Notes under the pieces: model-generated | Databases searched by the model: none | The model's input: only the letters and a program-made list of their open reading frames with translations | Told to the model about the DNA's origin: nothing | Shown here: in pieces, positions 34,113 to 43,437 of the stretch | Position numbering within the stretch: the first letter of the stretch is position 1 | Layout: the number at the start of each line of letters is the position of its first letter | Made by a program: the position numbers and the translations under genes | Source of the DNA: Acinetobacter pittii | GTDB lineage: Bacteria > Pseudomonadota > Gammaproteobacteria > Pseudomonadales > Moraxellaceae | DNA length: 64,000 nucleotides | Reading direction: 5' to 3' | NCBI RefSeq assembly: GCF_034067285.1 | Contig: NZ_CP139286.1 | Span: forward strand, 806,001 to 870,000

Positions 34113-34126
34113 CTTCATAACGTTAT

Positions 34127-35269
34127 TTATTTTTTGGCTTTTTCAAAGTTAATGACTGCTTCACGGCCAAGTGCTGGGTCATCTGTAAAGACACCATCAA
34201 CACCCGCTTTGAAATAGGCTTCAAATTCTTTTAAAGCACCAGATGGGCAGCGCTCAGCTGGCTTATCTTGACTGCATTTTAAAGGCTTTGGTAAAAAGTT
34301 GTTTTCTGGACGGAAAGTATAAGGATGCACTTTTAAGCCAGCCGTATGTGCATCAGAAATAAATGAAGTCGTCTGAACTGAACCATTATCATTAAAGTTA
34401 AGGATATAGCCTTTACTTGGTCCTACACCGTTTGCGTATTTAGCTACGTTTTTTAAGCCTTGTGCTGTGGCTAAATCAGCATAAGTTTTAGTTTCGCCAG
34501 CTTCAACGAAGTCGGCTGGTTGAGAGGTTTTAGCATCATATAATTGAATGATTTGTGCATGTTTAAGTGTCTTATGAAGGTCGAGCTGATCTTTTAAATA
34601 TTTTAAATTACTCACTTCAAAAGACTGTAAATAAACAGGTGCAATATCACGTGTATATTCATATTTGGCTAAGGTTTTAAGAAGGGTATCTTCCATTGCC
34701 AATTTCTGGTTTTTAAAGTAAGTCGGATGTTTAGTTTCAATATATAAGCCAATAATTTTGCCCGTTTTCTTGTAATTTGCTTCAGCCAGCTCAATCACTT
34801 GTTCTAGAGTCGGGACCGGGTAAAGGTCGTTATAGGCTGTGTTTGCAGGTCGGAACTCTGGAATACGTTCACGCGCTTTAAGTTGCTGTAATTCACTTAA
34901 TGTGAAGTCTTCTGTAAACCAACCTGTTAGGTCTTTACCATCAATATTTTTTGTTTTTTTACGGTCTGCAAACTGAGTTAAAGTACTTACATTGGTTGTT
35001 CCACCAATCTCATTTTCATGACGAGTAACCAATACGCCGTCTTGTGTAGACACTAAATCTGGTTCAATAAAATCTGCACCATCATCAATAGCTTTTTGAT
35101 ATGAAGCTAATGTGTGCTCAGGACGTAAAGCGCTCGCGCCACGGTGGCCTACCACCAAGATTTTAGGAAGTTGATATTCAGGTGTGGTCGGTGAATTTTC
35201 AGTTTTATCGTCGTCATTACAACCCACCAAGCTAATTAAACTTAAGCATAAAAGTGCTTTTTTAAACAT
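34127..35269 (-). CDS. glpQ: Glycerophosphodiester phosphodiesterase, lipoprotein
   Basis: This enzyme releases glycerol 3-phosphate from glycerophosphodiesters outside the cytoplasm. The protein (about 380 residues) has a lipoprotein signal with lipobox LVGC (Cys near residue 18). The GDPD domain is clear: VVGHRGASALRPEHTLASYQ, GADFIEPDLVSTQDG with the metal-binding Glu and Asp, VTRHENEIGGTTNVST, YIETKHPTYFK and the end GVDGVFTDDPALG. The start chosen is ATG 35269 (MFKKALLCL), with GAGTAGA upstream; the ATG at 35281 is alternative. Its product could feed GlpD encoded earlier in the window. Confidence 0.9.
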   Translation of the reverse strand: MFKKALLCLSLISLVGCNDDDKTENSPTTPEYQLPKILVVGHRGASALRPEHTLASYQKAIDDGADFIEPDLVSTQDGVLVTRHENEIGGTTNVSTLTQFADRKKTKNIDGKDLTGWFTEDFTLSELQQLKARERIPEFRPANTAYNDLYPVPTLEQVIELAEANYKKTGKIIGLYIETKHPTYFKNQKLAMEDTLLKTLAKYEYTRDIAPVYLQSFEVSNLKYLKDQLDLHKTLKHAQIIQLYDAKTSQPADFVEAGETKTYADLATAQGLKNVAKYANGVGPSKGYILNFNDNGSVQTTSFISDAHTAGLKVHPYTFRPENNFLPKPLKCSQDKPAERCPSGALKEFEAYFKAGVDGVFTDDPALGREAVINFEKAKK

Positions 35270-35532
35270 AATTCTACTCATATTGTTTTAGTCGAAACGC
35301 ATTTAGTCTGCTCATTGAACTTGACGTGATCATGAAGAATTCATGAATTTTCAGTGACACTTGTTAAAACCTTCTTTATGGGTTTGTAGGAAATGCCAGT
35401 TCTTGCTTTGTTTTTGTTCTAATTGCATTTATTGTGTTAATTCTACTTGTCTTTTTTATATCGCTCGTTGATGATCAAAAGGCCAAATTTGGCATTGCCA
35501 CCTGTTAATTGACGACTTAATTCTGAGCAGCC

Positions 35533-38500
35533 ATGCTATCTAAATTTTTTATTCAGCGCCCTATTTTTGCCAGTGTTCTAGCAATTATTGTTATGGCATT
35601 TGGTATTTTCTCGGTGCTGAATTTACCCGTAGAGCGCTATCCTGATATTGCCCCTCCTAAAATTACAGTATCGGCAAGTTATAGTGGGGCAGATGCACAA
35701 ACGGTTGAGCAAAGTGTTACTCAGATTTTAGAGCAGCAAATACAAGGTATTGATCACTTACTTTATTTCAGCTCTACCAGTGATTCATCGGGACGTAGTC
35801 GAATTACCATTAGTTTTGATAATGGAACCAATCCAGATACAGCACAGGTCCAAGTCCAAAATAGTATTAGTGGTGTCATAAGACGTTTACCCGATGAAGT
35901 ACAACGCCAAGGGGTGACGGTGAGTAAGTCACTCGGTGATACTTTTATGGTGATAGGTTTATATGACTCGTCTGGTAAATCGGGAAATATCGAGCTATCG
36001 GACTACTTAACTACACATGTGGTCGATAACCTAAACCGTATTGAAGGGGTGGGTGAATCTGATGTTTTTGGTTCGCAATATGCAATGCGAATCTGGCTAA
36101 ATCCAGAGAAATTAAAACAATATAATTTAATACCAAGTGATGTTGCCAGTGCAATCACCGCTCAAAATACACAAGTTGCCGCAGGTGCAATCGGTGATTT
36201 ACCTGTTATTGATGGACAATATTTAAATACTAAAGTCACCGCAGGTTCTCGACTAAAAACAGTCGAAGATTTTAAAAATATTGTGGTGAAAGCTAATCAA
36301 ACAGCAAGTTATGTCTATTTAAAGGATATTGCTAGAGTCGAGTTGGGTGCAGAAAATTATCAGTCTTTTAACACCATTAATGGCTATCCCGCCGCTGGTT
36401 TAGGTATTTCGCTATCTTCGGGCGCGAATGCGATTCAGACTTCTAAACTCATCCATCAAACTCTAGATCAGCTTACAACTAAACTACCTGCCGGCTATAA
36501 AATTGTTTACCCACGAGATAATACGCCGTTTGTTCAAGAGTCAATTAAGGAAGTCGTAAAGACACTTATTGAAGCCATTATTTTAGTTATTTTGGTGATG
36601 TTCCTGTTCTTACAAAGCTGGCGCGCTACACTCATTCCGAGCATTACCGTTCCTGTTGTGATTTTAGGAACTTTTGCTGTTTTATATGTGCTCGGTTTTA
36701 GTATTAACACTTTAACGTTATTTGCATTGGTACTCGCTATTGGTTTATTAGTCGATGATGCGATTGTGGTGGTCGAAAATGTTGAGCGGCTCATGCATGA
36801 ACAGCATTTAACCCCAAAAGAAGCAGCCATTGAGTCGATGGGAGAAATTAGTGGAGCTTTAATTGGGATTACATTGGTTTTAACTGCCGTTTTTATTCCA
36901 ATGTCGTTTTTAGGTGGCTCAATTGGCGTGATTTATCGCCAGTTTTCTATTACTTTAGTCGCCGCTATGGCGTTATCGCTCGTCGTTGCCTTAGTGCTTA
37001 CACCTGCGTTATGCGCTTTAATTTTAAAGCCTAATCCAGAGCCTATGCGTTGGGCGGTTTGGTTTAACCAAAAAATTGATCAACTTAAAAATCAATATAT
37101 AAAAATCGTCCAAACGAGCATTCGCTACAGTAAATCGGTTGTGGTCATTTTTGTGGCTTTGATTGCTGTGTTTATGCTGTTTTATAGCGGTTTAAAAAGT
37201 GGATTTATTCCTAAAGAAGACCAAGGCATTTTAAGCGTTCAAATTAAGCTTGTTGATAGTGCGCCAATCTCGCAAAGTCAAAAAATTGGAGAACAAGTCC
37301 GTCAATACTTCTTAACCCAAGAAGATAAGAATGTGGATTTGGTTTTGATCCGCTATGGTCGAAATTATTCTGGTACAGGGCAGAACTTGGCACAAGGATT
37401 TATCGCTTTAAAACCTTGGGATGTACGTACAGGTAAAGAAAATTCGGCTGACGCGATACAAAAGCGTGCGATGAAATATTTTAGTCAATTCAATAATGCA
37501 CAAATTAATGTGACATTACCCGCTTCAGTTAATGGTTTAGGCCAAACCGATGGTCTGGATTTATGGATTCAAGATTTGAATGGGCAAGGGCAAGATTTTC
37601 TAGATAATACCTTCCGTCAGTTGCAAACGCAGAGTAAAAGCTATTCAAGTTTTGAAAACTTTGATAAGCAATCGACTAACAGTAAAGCAAACCTTAATAT
37701 TAAGATTGATCAGAAACAAGCATTAGCAAATGGATTAGAGCTACCTGCAATTAACAGCACTTTGTCGAGTGCATGGGGTGGAACATATGTAAATGACTTT
37801 ATTGACCGTGGTCGTATTAAGCGTGTCATGATTCAAGGTGATGCCCAGTTCAGATCAAAACCAGAAGATTTATATAATTGGTCTGTACGTAATAACCAAA
37901 ATGAAATGGTACCTTTTAGCTCATTTGCTAACTTTAGTTGGGGCGGCGCTCCTGAAATTGTAAAACGTTATATGGGTTATAGTGCCTTGCAGTTACAAGC
38001 CGATGTGGCGAGTGGCAGCAGTTCGGGTCAGGCAATGAAAGATGTTGAACAACTCGTAAATCAGCAAAAAGACGTTGGCTTGGCATGGACAGGTTTATCT
38101 TTTGAAGAACAGAAGTCGACAAATCAGGCCGTCTGGTTATATTTAATTTCGGCAGGCTTTATCTTCTTATGCTTAGCCGCACTCTATGAAAGCTTAAGCA
38201 TTCCTGCCGCCGTGATGACATCTATTCCGCTTGGTGTAGGGGGAAGCGTCATCTTCTCTTATATTTTTGGTCTACCCAATGATGTGTATTTCCAAATTGC
38301 ACTATTAACCACGATTGGCTTGTCATGTAAAAACGCAATTTTAATTGTTGAGTTTGCAGCCTTAGCTCAAGAAAAAGGTAAGACTGCAATTCAAGCCGCT
38401 TTAGAAGGCGCAAGCTTACGTTTAAGACCGATTTTAATGACTTCTTTGGCTTTTGGTGCAGGTGTGATTCCTTTGGTCTTTGCACAAGGGGCAGGGGCTG

Positions 38501-38628
38501 TAAGCCGTCAAGAAATCGGTATTAGTATTTTAGGTGGCGTTATGTTCGGTACCGTACTGGTTCTGTTTTTTATTCCAGTCATGTACGTGTTATTGCGTTC
38601 ATTGTTTAGATCGAAAGCTGCTCGTTAA
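35533..38628 (+). CDS. RND efflux permease (HAE1/AcrB family) without adjacent partners
   Basis: A 1031-residue inner-membrane proton-driven pump. It opens LSKFFIQRPIFASVLAIIVM and shows the AcrB-type layout: 12 transmembrane helices and two large periplasmic loops. The proton-relay pair Asp-Asp sits in LLVDDAIVVVENVERLM (TM4), and the TM10 lysine in GLSCKNAILIVEFA. It therefore belongs to the drug-exporting HAE1 branch. No membrane-fusion or outer-membrane gene is next to it, so it must borrow partners encoded elsewhere. There is no strong Shine-Dalgarno before the ATG (CTGAGCAGCC). Substrates are unknown; the sequence is not one I can assign to AdeB, AdeG or AdeJ with confidence. Confidence 0.9.
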   Translation: MLSKFFIQRPIFASVLAIIVMAFGIFSVLNLPVERYPDIAPPKITVSASYSGADAQTVEQSVTQILEQQIQGIDHLLYFSSTSDSSGRSRITISFDNGTNPDTAQVQVQNSISGVIRRLPDEVQRQGVTVSKSLGDTFMVIGLYDSSGKSGNIELSDYLTTHVVDNLNRIEGVGESDVFGSQYAMRIWLNPEKLKQYNLIPSDVASAITAQNTQVAAGAIGDLPVIDGQYLNTKVTAGSRLKTVEDFKNIVVKANQTASYVYLKDIARVELGAENYQSFNTINGYPAAGLGISLSSGANAIQTSKLIHQTLDQLTTKLPAGYKIVYPRDNTPFVQESIKEVVKTLIEAIILVILVMFLFLQSWRATLIPSITVPVVILGTFAVLYVLGFSINTLTLFALVLAIGLLVDDAIVVVENVERLMHEQHLTPKEAAIESMGEISGALIGITLVLTAVFIPMSFLGGSIGVIYRQFSITLVAAMALSLVVALVLTPALCALILKPNPEPMRWAVWFNQKIDQLKNQYIKIVQTSIRYSKSVVVIFVALIAVFMLFYSGLKSGFIPKEDQGILSVQIKLVDSAPISQSQKIGEQVRQYFLTQEDKNVDLVLIRYGRNYSGTGQNLAQGFIALKPWDVRTGKENSADAIQKRAMKYFSQFNNAQINVTLPASVNGLGQTDGLDLWIQDLNGQGQDFLDNTFRQLQTQSKSYSSFENFDKQSTNSKANLNIKIDQKQALANGLELPAINSTLSSAWGGTYVNDFIDRGRIKRVMIQGDAQFRSKPEDLYNWSVRNNQNEMVPFSSFANFSWGGAPEIVKRYMGYSALQLQADVASGSSSGQAMKDVEQLVNQQKDVGLAWTGLSFEEQKSTNQAVWLYLISAGFIFLCLAALYESLSIPAAVMTSIPLGVGGSVIFSYIFGLPNDVYFQIALLTTIGLSCKNAILIVEFAALAQEKGKTAIQAALEGASLRLRPILMTSLAFGAGVIPLVFAQGAGAVSRQEIGISILGGVMFGTVLVLFFIPVMYVLLRSLFRSKAAR

Positions 38629-38698
38629 GTAAATAATTTAAAAAGAGGTATTAAATCAAGTATATTAAGATTAACTTCTCTTCATATATTTGATTTAG

Positions 38699-39274
38699 AT
38701 GCCTCAAGAAAAAAAATTAACAGAGCAACAGGTCATCGCACTAGAACGAGACCTGGCCAAGTTCGCGACCATGATGGACAGCGCGGTTCGTATTCCTTTT
38801 ACAAAGCAGGGCATTGGTGCCGATGCTGCACTGAGCACGATTCCAATTGCCGGTGATGTTGCTGGTTTCGTATTGACCTGTTATGCGATTTATAAAGCTA
38901 AACAAATTGGTGTACCTCAACATAAGCTAACGCCAGTTATCAAACTCGCTGTTGTAGATGCTGTAGTGGGTTTTGTTCCAGTTGCCGGGACTATTTTCGA
39001 TATTTTTATACGACCGAGTCGAAAAGCATTAGATGTGGTTCATACGCATATACGCGAAGAATATAAGATCCAAAGTGATATTCATGTCATTCATCCATAC
39101 TTACATGAAAAACTTGAAAAAAAGCAGCAGAATTCAGCTTTCTGGCGTAATCCAGTGGTGAGTTGGTTATGGCTGCATATCCCAGATTTGCTTGGTGCGT
39201 TTGTACTGCTTTTAATTGGTATAGCTGTTTGGTGGGGCGCAAGTTACCTATGGGGTCTCTATCAAGCCATGTAA
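38699..39274 (+). CDS. DUF4112 membrane protein
   Basis: A 191-residue membrane protein of the DUF4112 family. The two characteristic repeats are ADAALSTIPIAGDVAGFVLT and VDAVVGFVPVAGTIFDIFI, each a Gly/Pro-broken hydrophobic hairpin, followed by a C-terminal helix LLGAFVLLLIGIAVWWGA. It follows the RND gene by 70 bases on the same strand and may be cotranscribed, but no functional link is known. No Shine-Dalgarno is evident before the ATG. Confidence 0.85.
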   Translation: MPQEKKLTEQQVIALERDLAKFATMMDSAVRIPFTKQGIGADAALSTIPIAGDVAGFVLTCYAIYKAKQIGVPQHKLTPVIKLAVVDAVVGFVPVAGTIFDIFIRPSRKALDVVHTHIREEYKIQSDIHVIHPYLHEKLEKKQQNSAFWRNPVVSWLWLHIPDLLGAFVLLLIGIAVWWGASYLWGLYQAM

Positions 39275-39275
39275 T

Positions 39276-39311
39276 AAAAAATAAAGCCTCCAGTTGGAGG
39301 CTTTATTTTTA
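39276..39311. terminator. Bidirectional terminator between DUF4112 gene and htpX
   Basis: AATAAAGCCTCC-AGTT-GGAGGCTTTATT is a perfect 12-bp stem flanked by A- and T-rich tracts. Confidence 0.9.
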
Positions 39312-39322
39312 CATTAAACGTT

Positions 39323-40228
39323 TTATGGGCAATCTAATTGATGTAAAGCTGCCACACGTTGTTCAATTGTTGGGTGGGTTTGGAACAAAGCAGCTAAGCT
39401 AAAACCTTGTTCTTTACCTTCCGCAATTGCGAAAGCTTTCATTTCTTTTGGCATTTGATCTGGCATTTCAGTCTCAGCTTGTAGACGTAATAATGCAGAA
39501 ATCATTGCTTGTTTACCTGCTAAACGTGCACCTGCTTCATCAGCACGGTATTCACGATAACGAGAGAACCACATCACAATGGCAGAAGCGAGAATACCAA
39601 AGACGATATCCAATACCATGGTAATAATGAAGTAACCCATACCAGGGGCTTCATCATCTTGACGACCAAAAACGTTACGGTCGATAAAGTCACCAACTAC
39701 ACGAGCAAAGAACATAACAAAGGCGTTCACGACACCTTGGATGAGTGCGAGGGTAACCATGTCACCATTCGCAACGTGACCAATCTCGTGCGCAAGCACA
39801 GCACGTAGCTCATCTTTGTTCATACGCTCAAGTAGACCAGATGAAACGGCAACTAAGGCATCATTTTTGTTCCAGCCTGTTGCAAAGGCATTGGATTGAT
39901 ATGATGGAAAAATACCAACCTCTGGCATGTTAATACCAGCGCGTTGAGAAAGTTCAGCGACTGTTTGCAATAACCAGCTTTCAGCTTGGTTACGAGGAGC
40001 ATTCGGGTCGATCAGTTCTGTACCGGTCGTTTTCTTAGCCATCCATTTTGACATGAATAGCGAGATTAAAGATCCCACCATACCAAACACAAAACAGATC
40101 ACTAGAAGGTTGCCTAGATTCAAGCCACCCGCGCCATGGTAACTACCGACACCGAAGAGTGACAAAATAATGCCAGCTACAACCAGTACCGCGAGGTTGG
40201 TAAGCAAAAACAAACCAATCCGCATCAT
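39323..40228 (-). CDS. htpX: Protease HtpX
   Basis: HtpX is an inner-membrane zinc endopeptidase that works with FtsH in membrane protein quality control. The 301-residue protein has two N-terminal TM helices, the catalytic [10 protein letters not shown], two further hydrophobic segments ([12 protein letters not shown] and the long stretch ending [18 protein letters not shown], with the third zinc ligand Glu), and the end [18 protein letters not shown] sigma-32-like promoter lies about 70 bases upstream, consistent with its heat-shock role. RBS GAGGATTTTCTC precedes the ATG. Confidence 0.95.
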   Translation of the reverse strand: MMRIGLFLLTNLAVLVVAGIILSLFGVGSYHGAGGLNLGNLLVICFVFGMVGSLISLFMSKWMAKKTTGTELIDPNAPRNQAESWLLQTVAELSQRAGINMPEVGIFPSYQSNAFATGWNKNDALVAVSSGLLERMNKDELRAVLAHEIGHVANGDMVTLALIQGVVNAFVMFFARVVGDFIDRNVFGRQDDEAPGMGYFIITMVLDIVFGILASAIVMWFSRYREYRADEAGARLAGKQAMISALLRLQAETEMPDQMPKEMKAFAIAEGKEQGFSLAALFQTHPTIEQRVAALHQLDCP

Positions 40229-40291
40229 TGAGAAAATCCTCTTATAAATAAAATGTTATCTGATTTACAAATTCTAAATCATGCAGCTAAT

Positions 40292-40318
40292 ATGCGGGGC
40301 TTAGGGGAAAAATTCAAG
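40292..40318 (-). promoter_or_regulatory. Sigma-32 (RpoH) type promoter of htpX
   Basis: On the minus strand CTTGAA (40318-40313) and CCCCGCAT (40299-40292) are 13 bases apart, the same spacing as the groES promoter in this window and close to the heat-shock consensus. Confidence 0.7.
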
Positions 40319-40486
40319 AAAAAAATAAGGAATTGATACATTCTTTCATTTAGCAGAATGTGCCTAAATTTAAAGAATAATTGGCTAAGTTCGTCAAAAT
40401 GGTAAAGATCAGGTAATAGATCATTACAATTTAAAACATCTGAACTTGACTACATAGAACCGTGAGCTACAGTTCTTCGTCATTGT

Positions 40487-41347
40487 TTATTCAATTCGTA
40501 TATGGGCAATTGCGGTCGCATTATTGGTGACATAAGTGCCTGTCGGTGCATCTGTATAGCTACCGTCAGATAAGGTCACGATTTGACGAGAAGATGAATA
40601 TTTCGGTGATTGAGTAGTGATTTGAGCTGTTGTGTTTTCTACCAAATTGGAAGAATGAGAAACGGTTTGCGCTGAAGTATTCGTAAAAGATGAAAAACCT
40701 GAACCCGATGCATATAGGTTTTGATATCGGCTTGTCACACGGCGCACATAATCTTGTGTTTCGCGGAAAGGGGGAATACCACCATATTTGTCGACATTAC
40801 CTTCACCTGCATTATAAGCCGCAAGTGCCATTTGTGTATTTCCATTAAAACGCTTGAGTAACCAGCTTAAATATTTCGCACCGGCAAAAATATTTTGTTG
40901 CGGGTCATACGCGTTAGATACATTAAAACGACGGGCCGTCGCAGGCATAAGCTGCATTAAACCTTGAGCACCTACTGGCGAACGAGCTTTTACATTAAAT
41001 CCAGACTCGGTGTGCATAACGGCTTTAATTAAACCTTCCGATACACCATGTTGCTGTGCAGCTTGTCTAATAATATGGTCGAACGCATTTTTATTCTTGT
41101 TGTAACTTGGCAGAACAGAAGCTTCTGACGTTCCCCAGTTTGTATAACTGTGAATATTACTATCTGGATAATAGGTTACTTTTACTTTTTTTAGAGAGTG
41201 ATCATAGCTTTTTCGGTTGGTGAGCAATGTACTACCGTTTTTATCTTGGTAAATATACATTTGACCTGCTGAACTTGAAGTTATGCCGACCATAAAAGTG
41301 GTCATCCCCAGCGAACAAGAAATAAGAAATTGAACCGATTTTTTCAT
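40487..41347 (-). CDS. Exported lytic transglycosylase (SLT domain)
   Basis: A 286-residue peptidoglycan lytic transglycosylase. The N-terminus is a signal peptide (cleavage near SSSA-GQ). A short DUF4124-like segment (MYIYQDKNGSTLLTNR) precedes the SLT domain with catalytic Glu in VMHTESGFN, then RSPVGAQGLMQLMPATA, and MALAAYNAGEGNVDKYGG. The C-terminal 60 residues are Ser/Thr-rich and low-complexity. It cleaves murein to 1,6-anhydro products in the periplasm. It stands alone; the ATG at 41347 has no near-perfect ribosome-binding site. Confidence 0.9.
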   Translation of the reverse strand: MKKSVQFLISCSLGMTTFMVGITSSSAGQMYIYQDKNGSTLLTNRKSYDHSLKKVKVTYYPDSNIHSYTNWGTSEASVLPSYNKNKNAFDHIIRQAAQQHGVSEGLIKAVMHTESGFNVKARSPVGAQGLMQLMPATARRFNVSNAYDPQQNIFAGAKYLSWLLKRFNGNTQMALAAYNAGEGNVDKYGGIPPFRETQDYVRRVTSRYQNLYASGSGFSSFTNTSAQTVSHSSNLVENTTAQITTQSPKYSSSRQIVTLSDGSYTDAPTGTYVTNNATAIAHIRIE

Positions 41348-41852
41348 TTTATGTTATTCACAATTTTAAGGTACTCAAAACTTGCAAAAGAGTTTATCAA
41401 AAAATACAACTTAAAGAAGATTTGTGTAATTTTTTTTATTTCGACTCTTTCAAAAAATCAAGCTTATTTGTTCGAATGCTCATCAAAAAAAATTAAAAAA
41501 TTTTTTTAAAATGATTCTATTGACTTGAATAACATGTTGATTATTAAAGGTAAAAAACATTGGTTAAAAAATGATCAATTTAAATAAAACCCTTAACAGA
41601 AGGTCAAAACAGTTTGTCAAGTACGAAGAAATCCACAATTTTATCCACAGGTTTTGTGGAAAACTGTGGAAAAGTCCAAAAAGTAAGCATTTTGCACAAA
41701 ATTTGAACGCTTGAGTCAAAAATAAAGCATGTGTTTTGCATCATGCATGAGCAATGTGACGACTTCAAGAATTGAAACTATTCTTTTGATGCGATTCTCT
41801 TCTGAATCATATAAAATTGCGCGGTATTTTTATTTATGGGTATACCTCGTCT
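41348..41852. other. Intergenic region upstream of ttcA with DnaA-box-like sites
   Basis: About 500 A+T-rich bases between divergent genes. It contains a perfect DnaA R-box TTATCCACA (41641-41649) and, on the other strand, two TTTTCCACA sites (41663-41655 and 41673-41665), all within 35 bases, plus another ATCCACA just before. No ORF is supported. The remainder should contain the promoters of ttcA and the transglycosylase gene. Confidence 0.6.
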
Positions 41853-42758
41853 ATGTACGCGCCAGTTGAGTCCAATCAGGGATTTAATTTTAAGCCTGAA
41901 CTTCCAACAAGCTCGGCCTATTACCGTTTGCTCAAGAAGCTTCGCCGTCAAGTTGGGCATGCTATTCGTGACTTCAATATGATTGAAGATGGCGATAAGG
42001 TCATGGTGTGTGTGTCTGGTGGTAAAGACAGTTATACCTTGCTTGATATTTTGTTGCAGTTTAAGCGTATCGCACCGATTGATTTTGATGTGGTTGCGGT
42101 TAACCTTGACCAAAAACAACCAGGCTTTCCTGAAGATGTTTTGCCTCGTTATATGGAAGAGAACAACATTCCATATTACATTTTAGAAAAAGACACCTAT
42201 ACCATAACTAAACGTTTAACACCGGAAGGTAAAACCTACTGCGCAGTATGTTCACGTTTACGCCGTGGTTCTTTATATGGCTTTGCACAAGAGATTGGTG
42301 CAACTAAAGTGGCTTTAGGTCATCACCGTGACGATATCATCGCGACGTTCTTCTTAAACCTATTTCATGGCGGTAGCTTAAAGGCGATGCCTCCAAAGCT
42401 ATTATCCTCAGATAAAAAGAACATTTTGATTCGTCCTTTGGCATATGTTGAAGAAAAAGACATTATTAAATATGCCGAGTTACGTCAGTTCCCAATCATT
42501 CCATGTAACCTTTGTGGTTCGCAGGAAAACCTACAGCGTGCCATGCTTAATGAAATGCTACGTGAATGGGATAAACAATATCCGAAGCGCTTACACAGCA
42601 TTTTCGGTGCGTTACAGAACGTATCTCCATCTCAGTTAGCGGATCGTGAGCTGTTCGATTTTGAAGCTCTAGACTCTCAGCGTGAGTTGGATATTAAAGA
42701 TCCAGAAGAGCTTAAGAAACGCTTAGATGTAGTGAACTTAAGCTTTGCTGCTGAATAA
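41853..42758 (+). CDS. ttcA: tRNA 2-thiocytidine(32) synthetase TtcA
   Basis: TtcA adds sulfur to cytidine 32 of certain tRNAs, using ATP and an Fe-S cluster. The 301-residue reading begins at ATG 41853 ([13 protein letters not shown]); a longer TTG start at 41817 is unlikely. The PP-loop [11 protein letters not shown] and the CxxC pairs [10 protein letters not shown] and [12 protein letters not shown] that bind the cluster are all present. Single gene; the following hairpin at 42779-42805 may end its transcript. Confidence 0.95.
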   Translation: MYAPVESNQGFNFKPELPTSSAYYRLLKKLRRQVGHAIRDFNMIEDGDKVMVCVSGGKDSYTLLDILLQFKRIAPIDFDVVAVNLDQKQPGFPEDVLPRYMEENNIPYYILEKDTYTITKRLTPEGKTYCAVCSRLRRGSLYGFAQEIGATKVALGHHRDDIIATFFLNLFHGGSLKAMPPKLLSSDKKNILIRPLAYVEEKDIIKYAELRQFPIIPCNLCGSQENLQRAMLNEMLREWDKQYPKRLHSIFGALQNVSPSQLADRELFDFEALDSQRELDIKDPEELKKRLDVVNLSFAAE

Positions 42759-42778
42759 ACGCTAGCATAAAGAATGTT

Positions 42779-42805
42779 AAAGGCACTTTATAATCAAGTG
42801 CCTTT
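42779..42805 (+). terminator. Hairpin after ttcA, weak terminator
   Basis: AAAGGCACTT pairs with AAGTGCCTTT around TATAATC. Only three Ts follow, so termination strength is doubtful. Confidence 0.5.
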
Positions 42806-42962
42806 AATGTATCAAAATACTAAAAAATGAATGTTCCGTACAAAAAGTCATAGCCCAAAATTTAAATTACATGCTATAACAACCCACAAGCAGAATTGCT
42901 TCACATGATGTTGTCTGGATAGGCAACTAGAGAAATTGAACAAATAAATTTGAGGAAGAATC

Positions 42963-43346
42963 ATGCCTGCATTTTTAACTGAAGATTGGTTTGCGACTGT
43001 CGAAAAATTAACTGCTGAAGCAGGTGATCTTAATTTGCCACCCGCTCTTGCGAATTTGGCAATTAATTTAGTAGTTACAGATGCTGCTGGAAATACCGAA
43101 TTAGCTTTAGATGGGGGTAAAATCCAAAAAGGTTTGTCTTCAAATGCCAAAACAACTTTAAATATGGATGCTGAAACTTTACGTAAAGTATTCTTAGAGT
43201 TTGATATGGCTGCTGCTATGCAGGCATTCATGACTGGTAAAATTAAAGTTCAAGGCGATATGTCTCAATTGATGGCTCTACAAACAGCTAAGCCAAGCCA
43301 AGAACAAAAAGATTTGTTTAAGAAAGTATTAGAGCATACTGCTTAA
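42963..43346 (+). CDS. SCP2 sterol-binding domain protein
   Basis: A 127-residue single-domain SCP2 (sterol carrier protein 2)-like protein. Recognisable are the beta-strand core LAINLVVTDAAGNTELALDGGKI, ATTLNMDAETLRKVF, and AMQAFMTGKIKVQGDMSQLMAL, the usual SCP2 end. It has no signal peptide and probably binds lipids or acyl-CoA in the cytoplasm. RBS GAGGAAG precedes the ATG. It is a single gene ending in a clear terminator. Ligand unknown. Confidence 0.9.
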   Translation: MPAFLTEDWFATVEKLTAEAGDLNLPPALANLAINLVVTDAAGNTELALDGGKIQKGLSSNAKTTLNMDAETLRKVFLEFDMAAAMQAFMTGKIKVQGDMSQLMALQTAKPSQEQKDLFKKVLEHTA

Positions 43347-43365
43347 ACTTAAAAGAATTCATATA

Positions 43366-43397
43366 AAAAGCTTACCCAAAGAGGTAAGCTTTTTATT
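43366..43397. terminator. Bidirectional terminator after SCP2 gene
   Basis: AAAAAGCTTACC-CAAAGA-GGTAAGCTTTTT, a perfect 12-bp stem, between convergent genes. Confidence 0.88.
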
Positions 43398-43437
43398 TAT
43401 ACAAACAATGAATTTATCAACTTTTAAATAATAAAAA

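Noticed and set aside
42848..43231. 127-codon minus-strand ORF over the SCP2 gene
   Set aside because: Fully antisense to a well-recognised SCP2 domain gene with proper start and terminator.
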